Below are positions 52,887 to 61,015 of a stretch of 64,000 bases of DNA, piece by piece. This stretch comes from Zasmidium citrigriseum. Lineage: Eukaryota > Ascomycota > Dothideomycetes > Mycosphaerellales > Mycosphaerellaceae. The notes beneath the pieces are model-generated. The model was not told the DNA's origin. It searched no databases and was given only the letters and a program-made list of their open reading frames with translations. Both the position numbers and the translations under genes were made by a program. Location: positions 1,107,639 through 1,171,638 of the forward strand of contig NHNW01000006.1 in assembly GCA_002786025.1 (NCBI GenBank), written 5' to 3'. Each line of letters begins with the position of its first letter. Position 1 is the stretch's first letter.

Positions 52887-55800
52887 ATGAGTCTGACGAC
52901 CGGCCTGTCCTCCCTCGTCCACTCCAATTGGAATTGGTACCAAGTGGATCGTGACGAGTCTCCAGTTGAGACTTTCCCGGCGCCGGGTCAGAAGCGGCGC
53001 CTTGAACATTCTACTGACACTGCCGACAGCAGTGCTAAGCGGCCTCGACCTCAGCATTCACCCCCAAATTCTGCTCGTTCAAGTCGAGCCCCAGACACCA
53101 CGCCTTTCACGATGAGATCGCCCAGACCCTCACCTTCGACACGAGTCGACTCTTTCCAATTCAGTGGCAACCGACCCGTCGCCAAGCCTGCGCCGCCCAA
53201 ATCGAACAATATGTTCGGCTCAAAGAGCATGCCATTTCAAATCGACTCGGACGATTCCGACGACGAAATGGACATCTCGGCTCCGCCAGCCTTCCAGAAA
53301 CCCAGCCCGCCACAGCAAAAGTCTGATTCAAGCAGGTTTCCAAATCTTCCACCCGACGTGGCGCATCAACAGCGTCTGGAAAGCCTTAGGTTGCGCGAAG
53401 AGGCGAAGAAGCGTGCGGCAGCAAAGGAGAAAACGACTGGAAGCTTCAACAGTTCGTCAACGATGGGCCGGAGCAAAGAATCGATCTCGCCGCCGCCATT
53501 GAGGAAAGAAGAGTCAGTTACCCACGAAGATCGGGGTATTGCGTCTTTTGGAAATAACGGGAACGCGTTCAAGAAATCACCAACAGCAGAAGGCTTCTCA
53601 TTCTTGCACCGTGAGAGATCAACAAACGCTTCGAATGCTGCGCCACGGACTCTCACCAAATTCGACAATGCGTACGCTTCTCCGGCCCCTCGCAACACAC
53701 CAGCTCAGAGCGTAGTCATTGACTTGAGCGGTGACGACGAAGATGAAGTTGCGCAGCCGGCCATCACCCACCAGGCCAATCGAACGCATTCTGGACTGCA
53801 TCAACCCTCACGAAAGCTCGACTTCCTCGAGAAGAGACAAGCTGGGGCGAAAGAAGCGGCTGCAAGACAGCAGGCGGTTCAGGAGAGCAGGGATGAGTCA
53901 AGACAGAAGGCTGAGCGAGAGCGAGCAGAGAACATTGCAGCGCAGAGGCAGAAAGAAGCCGAGAAGAAGGCAGCCGACGCTGCTGAGGAAGATCGTCAGC
54001 GGAAACTCCGTCAAGCAGCTGCACTTCGACAGCGGCAAGAACAGGAGCACGCTCAGAGACGTCGGACTACGGAACTTGACTTCCAAGGACATCTTCAGCA
54101 ACAAGATCGAGCACGTGAAGATGAACAGAGGAGGAATGAAGATAACAGACTTCAGCAGCACCAGCAGCGTCAGGAAGCTCTTAGAATCCAGGCTCAGAAG
54201 GAGCGTGAGGAGCGAGAAGAGCGAGAAGAGCGAGATCGGGCTAATCAACGGGCAATAGCACAGCAATGGGCCGATCACAACGCCAGAAAGAAACGTGAGG
54301 AACAACACTTCAGACAGCAGCAGGACGCCCGACTCCAACAGTACAAGCAGCGTCAGGAACAGGATCGAATCAAAGCTGAGGAGGAGCGTAAGCAGCGAGA
54401 GGAGGAAGCCAAGGCTCATCAACGGGAGATGAGTGAGCAATGGGCCGACTTCAACGCGCGGAAGGCTGAAGCGGACCGCAAGCAAGACGAGAAGAAGAAA
54501 GCTGCGGAAGCCCAAGCTCGGCGAGAGGAAGAGAAGAAGAAACTTGAGAGGGAGAAGCGGAAGCGAGAAGCCTTCAAGCCGATTTCCGAACAAGAGCGTG
54601 CCCGGATGCAGCGTATCCAGAAGCAGCAGGCGAGGAATGCTCAAAATCGGTGCCATGACGACGACGACGACGAAGATGATGGCCTCATCGTGGACGAAGA
54701 CCCTAATCCACAGACTTACCGGCCCATGTCGATGAACACCTTGGCCAAGCAAGAGCAGCGCCAGCAGACAGCTTCTGGATCAGGAAACTCCTTCACGCCA
54801 GCGATGTTTGGGACTGGAGCCCGGAATGCAACCTTTTCCCTACCGAGCCATCAGTCGCGACCCTCTACGATTCAAGAAGACGACAACGAAAAGCTCAGAT
54901 TCCGTGAAATTACCCAGGATGACACGAAGCTGCTGCTCTGGAAGTCGCCGGAGTGGAATCACACCTGGGGCACGATCTCGGAGCTTTTCGAGAAGCGACT
55001 CCTCAAGAAGCGAGCTCCAGACTATCCGAGAAAGCGACACGGCGAGTTGATGACACTTCTGAAGAAGGCCAACGTCGATGAGGACACCATGGAAGAGCTC
55101 TATCGCGGCGGGGAGGAAATCCTGGATCGGGTTAACAGGATGGTCGACCACGTGAGATATACACCACTGTATCCTGAGACTAGGGAGCAGCGTCGACAGG
55201 AGCAGCAGGTCAAGAAGCAGCAGAATGCACCTGCCCGGCAGCCTGCTGCTCAGAAGACTGGTCCTTTGGACGATATCCTTTCGAAGATGAAGCCCAAGCC
55301 GTCGAATACGTTCAGCAAGATCAAGACTGGTGGTGCACAGAACAAGGAAATCGAAGCGCCGCGCGTGGCTGCTCCTCGGCCTCAAACTCTCTCTCTACCT
55401 CAGCGCACAGCCGAGCGGCCGACAACTGGTGGCAAGACTCTCTCTTGGGAGGTCATGCAGCAGTACTTGGCCGACTCAGCAGAAGTATGGCAGGACATGG
55501 AGGCCGCGGCTGAAGAGTCTGAGGACGACAATCTGGAGCCAGAAGACTACGTCTACAACATCTACCATGTGTATCGCCGCGAGTGGACTCTGGAGGACAT
55601 CGAGCGTTGCAAGCATCCCGGCGAAGAAGAGCCAGAGTGGATGCGACGTGGAGGTGAATACGAGAAGTATTGGCAGGCAAATCGCGCTGCCGGCAGTGAA
55701 ATCTACCAAAACCTTGAAGGACACCCGGAATTTGCGAATCTCGAGCAAGGCTTCTCGACGAAAAGCAAACCGTTGCCCGGCCGCTTGCAGCATCACGAGC

Positions 55801-56252
55801 TCCGGAACGATTTTGTTGGCAAGGTGGAAGCAATGGTGCAGAGGACTCGTCGCGACTACTCAGATCGCATTCCTCCCCAGAGCAAAGACCACTGGATCGA
55901 CAAGGAAGTGTACGGGATCAAGCAACGCATCACCAAGAAGATCGTGGACGAGATCTTGGACGAGACCAAGGAAGAAATCGAGACCAGCGACGTCAACGAC
56001 CACATCTACACCGATCTCGACCAGGCGAACGAGATGGCAGCAAAGCAGTACATCCATCTGACTCCCAAGAACTCCACCTCCATCAACCTGCACGTTCGCG
56101 ATCTGGAGAAGCAAGAGCGGCTCGAGTACATTCTGAGCTTGTTGCCCGAAGGTCAGCTGTTCGACATTGACAGCAAAGATGAAGACGACGGAGGCGACAA
56201 GCAAGTGAAGGTCTGGGTGGTTGAGAAGGTCTTGAAGGGACCCCGGAATTGA
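52887..56252 (+). CDS. 1,121-aa coiled-coil protein of unknown function
   Basis: Intronless. Residues 1-250 are disordered, Ser/Pro-rich and basic, with an acidic patch (QIDSDDSDDEMDISAPP) and a second acidic, SIM-like motif (SVVIDLSGDDEDE). Residues about 300-600 form a long charged helix of the single-alpha-helix type (EERKQREEEAKAHQREMSEQ, KKLEREKRKREAFKPISEQE) with two related repeats around AQQWADHNARKKREEQ and SEQWADFNARKAEADR. The C-terminal 400 residues look folded (DYVYNIYHVYRREWTLEDIE, IKQRITKKIVDEILDETKEE, YIHLTPKNSTSINLHVRDLE). No catalytic family recognised. The putative SUMO-interaction motif and basic patches suggest a nuclear role (inference). Confidence 0.8.
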   Translation: MSLTTGLSSLVHSNWNWYQVDRDESPVETFPAPGQKRRLEHSTDTADSSAKRPRPQHSPPNSARSSRAPDTTPFTMRSPRPSPSTRVDSFQFSGNRPVAKPAPPKSNNMFGSKSMPFQIDSDDSDDEMDISAPPAFQKPSPPQQKSDSSRFPNLPPDVAHQQRLESLRLREEAKKRAAAKEKTTGSFNSSSTMGRSKESISPPPLRKEESVTHEDRGIASFGNNGNAFKKSPTAEGFSFLHRERSTNASNAAPRTLTKFDNAYASPAPRNTPAQSVVIDLSGDDEDEVAQPAITHQANRTHSGLHQPSRKLDFLEKRQAGAKEAAARQQAVQESRDESRQKAERERAENIAAQRQKEAEKKAADAAEEDRQRKLRQAAALRQRQEQEHAQRRRTTELDFQGHLQQQDRAREDEQRRNEDNRLQQHQQRQEALRIQAQKEREEREEREERDRANQRAIAQQWADHNARKKREEQHFRQQQDARLQQYKQRQEQDRIKAEEERKQREEEAKAHQREMSEQWADFNARKAEADRKQDEKKKAAEAQARREEEKKKLEREKRKREAFKPISEQERARMQRIQKQQARNAQNRCHDDDDDEDDGLIVDEDPNPQTYRPMSMNTLAKQEQRQQTASGSGNSFTPAMFGTGARNATFSLPSHQSRPSTIQEDDNEKLRFREITQDDTKLLLWKSPEWNHTWGTISELFEKRLLKKRAPDYPRKRHGELMTLLKKANVDEDTMEELYRGGEEILDRVNRMVDHVRYTPLYPETREQRRQEQQVKKQQNAPARQPAAQKTGPLDDILSKMKPKPSNTFSKIKTGGAQNKEIEAPRVAAPRPQTLSLPQRTAERPTTGGKTLSWEVMQQYLADSAEVWQDMEAAAEESEDDNLEPEDYVYNIYHVYRREWTLEDIERCKHPGEEEPEWMRRGGEYEKYWQANRAAGSEIYQNLEGHPEFANLEQGFSTKSKPLPGRLQHHELRNDFVGKVEAMVQRTRRDYSDRIPPQSKDHWIDKEVYGIKQRITKKIVDEILDETKEEIETSDVNDHIYTDLDQANEMAAKQYIHLTPKNSTSINLHVRDLEKQERLEYILSLLPEGQLFDIDSKDEDDGGDKQVKVWVVEKVLKGPRN

Positions 56253-56843
56253 CGACATATTCGACTTTCATAACACGGCGATGACGATTCCCAACGGGAT
56301 TCTTACCCTCTACTTACTGACGAGCGACACGACGACAACGGCACCTACGTCGGTGCGATGGAGCAAGCGACACGACTCACACACAAGCACATACACATGT
56401 GAATTCATTTTTCTTGGCAATATTCTATTTGCTCCAACAAAGGTTTTCAGCCATCGCTGGTTTGAGGACTGGAGGGGAGCAAAGGGATACATTTTGGTTT
56501 CAGATAGTGTAGTATACATACAATAAAAGTGATTCACAAAAAGAACCTCTCCGAAGGCTGGTGGAGTGAATGTTTACCATTTCTCATCTACCGGATATTT
56601 GAGGGCTATCCTGGGTCCCTCTTTTTCGCTTGATGACTGCAACGCTTCTCCCGGAATCCACACTGCACTATGCAATTGAATACATGATTAAAAGTCCAGA
56701 CCAACTGCGACTCTTTCGAGATTCGTCGAGGCAATTACTTGTCGCCACTATGGCTGACACTTCTCCCTCATTTCAGCACGCATCCCCTTAGTAGCAACAG
56801 GACCACTCTCCTTCTCTTTCGCCCATTTCCCTCCCGATTCCTC
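56253..56843. other. Convergent intergenic region
   Basis: 3' regions of two converging genes. An ATACAATAAAAG signal near 56,520 may be a polyadenylation element for the plus-strand gene. No further gene. Confidence 0.4.
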
Positions 56844-57338
56844 TCACTCAGGAACATACTCAATCCCCGGCAACGTCCTCTGCCTCACACAAAGCCACTC
56901 CCTCCCCACCCTCCTAAACTCAAAAACACTAACACTAGGCCTCTTAACCCCCGCCGGAATCCCCTCACTCACCGCATGAACCAGCACACTCCCCTCCCCT
57001 TTCTCCAAATCCAGCTCCGTGGTCGTCATGTCCACAATGATCGTTTGATACTCCGGACAGGTTGTGTAGAGGGTCTCGAAGAAGGCGAGCATGTTTTGGA
57101 GATTTGTGGCGCTGGTGTTGGAGAGCTCGGGGTAAGAGTCGTAGGTGCTGAGGTTTGGAGCGGGGCCGTTTGGTTCGTTGCGGAAGGACTTGGAGAAGTG
57201 TGTCCAGGGGGGTGTGCTGGTGTTGAAATTTTGGGTGTTGAGGGCGTGGAAGGAGGCGCGGACTATGGATTCGAGGTGGTGGGTTATGAGGGTGTGGGTT
57301 TTGGCTGTTTTGGCTTGTTCATCTTCTTGATCCGTCAT
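56844..57338 (-). CDS. NTF2/SnoaL-like protein
   Basis: Intronless 164-aa protein, ATG 57338. First helix LITHHLESIVRASFHALNTQ, then STPPWTHFSKSF, middle helix NLQNMLAFFETLYTTCPEYQ, and strands TIIVDMTTTELDLEKGEGSV and SVSVFEFRRVGREWLCVRQR, the NTF2-like order. Resembles the 10,359-11,012 protein in the first helix and the PEYK/PEYQ position. Small fungal NTF2-like proteins bind ligands or act as cyclases/isomerases; role unknown. Like the other two it shows a sharp switch from C-rich to G-rich coding strand (near 57,050). Confidence 0.65.
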   Translation of the reverse strand: MTDQEDEQAKTAKTHTLITHHLESIVRASFHALNTQNFNTSTPPWTHFSKSFRNEPNGPAPNLSTYDSYPELSNTSATNLQNMLAFFETLYTTCPEYQTIIVDMTTTELDLEKGEGSVLVHAVSEGIPAGVKRPSVSVFEFRRVGREWLCVRQRTLPGIEYVPE

Positions 57339-57767
57339 TCTTGCTTTGGTGCTGTGTTTTTGGATTTATCTGTGTCGATGGCGCAAGTTTGATGAAGTGA
57401 AGTTGATCCTTCTCGTCCAAATGCAAGGTTGTGAATCCTGCCTTCCTCGGGTTCAGCTCGTGTGGGTCCTCGTCGTTCAGCTACCCTTGTATTTCAATTC
57501 TCATCAAGATGAAGATAACATTGTGATACTGATCCTTTATACATCGATGGAATTGATTTCGCTTGTTCAGCTTGCTTTCAAGAGAAGTCGCGAACGAATC
57601 CCAAACAGGAAGGTGCCTTAACGGGGTTAGGAGCAGGGAGAGCGGCTGAAGCGATTGTTGGTCGGACTCAGAGTGGCACTCTCTGCGCGAGAGATGTCAC
57701 TGGGCCGGACGGCTATGTCGGAAATACATATTCCCTCTTTCATGGGAGAAGAGATATAGGACCATCT
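57339..57767. other. Flank between last gene and repeat
   Basis: Promoter side of the NTF2-like gene. CpA and TpG are normal here, so RIP has not affected it. Confidence 0.45.
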
Positions 57768-57895
57768 TGTTGAAATGGCCCATTAGGGGAGCCATTACTA
57801 ATCCCCAGCCACTTACTTACCTCTTATATAAGTAGCTAGTTACTCCCTAGATAGCTCCTTTGTTCAATCAATTACTTTGCTAAGATACACTTTCA
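57768..57895 (+). repeat. Candidate 5' LTR of a copia-type element
   Basis: 128 bp beginning TGTTGAAATGG and ending ACTTTCA, the TG...CA ends of LTRs, placed directly before a primer-binding-like site. It still contains many CA and TG dinucleotides, unlike the internal region. No second copy is visible in the window, so the assignment rests on ends and position. Confidence 0.5.
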
Positions 57896-60800
57896 ATAGG
57901 TTATAAGCCTAGAGGGGCGCTACTTAAGCTAAGTTATTACTACTACTCCGCTAATAGGAATTACTATCGCTAACTTAGCTTTTGTCCTCCTTAAATAGAC
58001 TATAGAAAGGTGTCCTTTTAACACCCTCTTATACCCTATCCTCTCCTACTTTCTACTACCTAGAAATAGCGGTAGCTAGTAATTCGCCGAGAGGAGGCTA
58101 GTAAAACGCCGAGGGGGCTAGAAATAATATAGGAGGCTAGGAAATTAATTTATCTTAGAAAAGTAGATTAAACTAGCGCTTAGTAGTAGAGAAGATTTAA
58201 AAACAATCTCCTAGCCGCCTACTAGCTACTCTCTTTTCTACTAATAACTAGCCGCTAAGATACCCCTATACGCTAAGCTAGAGTATATAAATAAAGCTAC
58301 TAACCCTTAGAGTAATAGAGAGGAGCGACCTTTATCTATACTATTACTACTAACGGACTACGAGTTACCTACGCTTCGTTAACGCCTACTAAGGCTACCT
58401 ACTACCTCTCGGAACTTTAACCCTTAGGACTTCCCTCTCTTTTATAAGGCCTAGTACGACTACGTCTTTATAATAGGTAAGGATACTACCTACGAACCTT
58501 CGGAAATCTACTCTACGTCCTTAAACGATACTAATACCTTCTCGGTCGTATCGCTACCTCTACTAGTTACTAACGACGACGAACTCTTCGGTTTAGAACC
58601 TAAGAACCTAGAGTATAACTCCTTAGAACAACTAACTAAGAAATCCTATTAAACGTCCGAGCTAAGTACCCCTACTTCTACCTCTCTAAAGAAGCGTAAG
58701 AGAGTACTAGATTACGAGTTAAGAAAGGATAAGAAGTAGAAACTAGACGAGGACGAAATACTCCTTCGAGTACTTAACGAAGAAGGACTTAGCGTAAAGT
58801 AAGTCGCTAATAAGTACTTTCTATATAGGATAGGCTATAGCGTTAGAGTAAGAAAGAAGGCTCTAGTCGATAAATATATCCGAAGATAATAAGACCTTCT
58901 CTAGAGGTATCTTACTCGGATCTATCGATAAGCTCTCTAAGAGTATATAATAGGTCTTATAGAAGGAAGCCGTTACTAACTATATTAATATAGCTAGCTA
59001 CGACGAAGTCCTTAACTAAGGCCTCTAAGATACCTACGTAGTACCTAACCCGCTAGCTAGCGACGCCCTCTAGAAATAGAAGAAGAAGTAAACCCGTTAC
59101 CTTACTACGCTAAGATATATATATAGCTATCGAGTAAGGAAACTTACTAAGGAATTAACGACCGTCTTAGGTACTCTCGCTACCTTAGAAGAGTACTATA
59201 GAGACGGCGGTACGGGTCTATTTATAGAACTTATAAGATAGTTCTACGATATTACGATAAGCGATTATAAAGGAGTCTTAGACTATAGCGATAAGGTTAT
59301 AGAAATAAGGGATAGGTTAACCTAAATCTATACCGACCTTATACTACTAGAGCCTATCGCCGTATAGAAGTTCCTTAACGGCCTCGGCCCTATATTTAAT
59401 ACCTTCTAGACTACCTTTAGTTAAACTTATCGGATATTACTACTAAAAGCCGTTAGAAACTATACTAAATCTACTAGCGCTACCCTAGAAGATACTATCC
59501 GAGAAGCCTATAAGGTCGAAACCGAGATAAACGGAGAGTACGTTAGACTACTAGCTAAACGGGCTAGATAGTTAACTACGCCGTTATATACCCTTACCGC
59601 TATCGGAGAATTCTAACCTTCTAGAAACCCTAATACTCGACTACTTACTATAAAGTAGTATAACTTCTATTAAAAGGCTTACTACTATAAAAACGACTAC
59701 TTCCTTAAGGATCCTTCTAAGAAGAAGCCGAAGGGCGAAAAGTAAGATAAGAGTAGATAGGGGAAGAAACGAAAGGTTACCGCTATAGCGTTAAAACGTA
59801 AAGATCGACTAAACCTCGATAAGGTCTAGATCTTTAATACTAGTTATATAAACTATTTTACTAGCGATAAGAGCGTATTTATAAAGTTCGTTAAATCTTA
59901 AGCTACGGATATAGACGGTATTAGCGGTACTAAACTAAGAATCGAGGGGAGAGGTACGATCGAACTCCTAGTAAACGTTAATAGGGAAATAATTACTTTA
60001 GAGTTACGAGACGTATATTATAGCCCTAACGTAGGATATAACCTTATCTCTCTTTCTTAGATCTACTAGAACGTTAAACTAATGCTCTAATTCGGGGAAC
60101 GCGGTTTTACTATTAATATTAATAGTATACCTTTCCTAGCTACGGCTAAGGGAGGTCTCTACCTTCTCGATATCTAGAATAAGCTAGCGAACGACCTACC
60201 CTCGAATATCGCCGCTAAAGGTATTATTAACCCTAAACTCTAACTCTAGTACGAACGACTAGTACACCTAGGTAAATAAAATATTAAAAAGCTTATAAAG
60301 CTTATTACTAGAATAGATAAATACGAGCTAGAGTACGTATACGAAGCGTATACCCTTAGAAAGATAGCTAAATAACCTTACTCTAGTACGCTTCGTATAA
60401 GTAATAAGGCGCTATAAGTGCTCTACTCCGATATCTAGGGACTAACTAAGGCTAGACTTAACGGCGAGCGCTACTTTCTAATAATACTCGATACCGCTAC
60501 CTAAAAGGCCGAAGCTATACTAATTAAGTATAAAAGTAAGGCCTTTAGGGAGATACGAGACTACGTTACGAAGTACGAGAAGTTAGGTAAAAGGAAATAC
60601 GAGTATATCTACCTTAATAATACTAGAGAAAACCGCTCTACCGAATTTACTACCTAGGCGAAAGAACGAGGAATTTAAATAGAGTACTCTATAGTAGAGT
60701 AGTACTAATAGAACGGCGCCGCTAAATCGCTAAATAGAGTCCTTATTAATAAGCTCTATCCGACTATAATCGCTTCTAGACTTCTAAAGAAACTCTAGCT

Positions 60801-61015
60801 AGAAGTCCTTAAGACTATCGTCTACCTCCGTAACGTATCGCTAATATCTAAATTTACCGACAAAACGCCTAAGGAAGCGTAGACTAGCTAAAAGCTAGAC
60901 CTTCGTTATCTAAGAATCCTTAGGTATAAAGCCTTTACGCTAAAGACGTTAAATAAGCGTAAGAAGCTTATCGATAAAAAGGCGTAGCGTTATAGGCTAA
61001 TCTATAAGGATATTA
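57896..61015 (+). mobile_element. RIP-mutated Ty1/copia retrotransposon, internal region
   Basis: No open frame survives, but conceptual reading with stops shows the order gag, zinc knuckle, integrase. At 59,640-59,720 a CCHC-like knuckle has Tyr where Cys is expected (TGY to TAY). At 60,250-60,275 the integrase HHCC-region YERLVHLGK is seen. At 60,420-60,520 LYSDI-GLTKA...RYFLIILDTAT marks the integrase core, and at 60,700-60,960 NGAAKSLNRVLINKL and the copia-typical TPKEA...LRYLRIL follow. Stops are nearly all TAG/TAA where Trp or Gln is expected. RT/RNase H is missing: the reading breaks at about 61,013. The element is inactive. Confidence 0.75.
57899..57912 (+). other. Candidate primer-binding site (initiator tRNA-Met type)
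   Basis: GGTTATAAGCCTAG stands three bases after the LTR end. Allowing for RIP changes (TG to TA, CA to TA) it corresponds to the anticodon-loop segment of initiator tRNA-Met that primes Drosophila copia and related elements by an internal tRNA fragment. Confidence 0.5.

Noticed and set aside
53898..54752. Long Leu/Ser-rich minus-strand reading frame
   Set aside because: It is the complement of the Lys/Glu/Arg-rich helix of the coiled-coil gene; purine-rich codons give Leu/Phe/Ser on the other strand.
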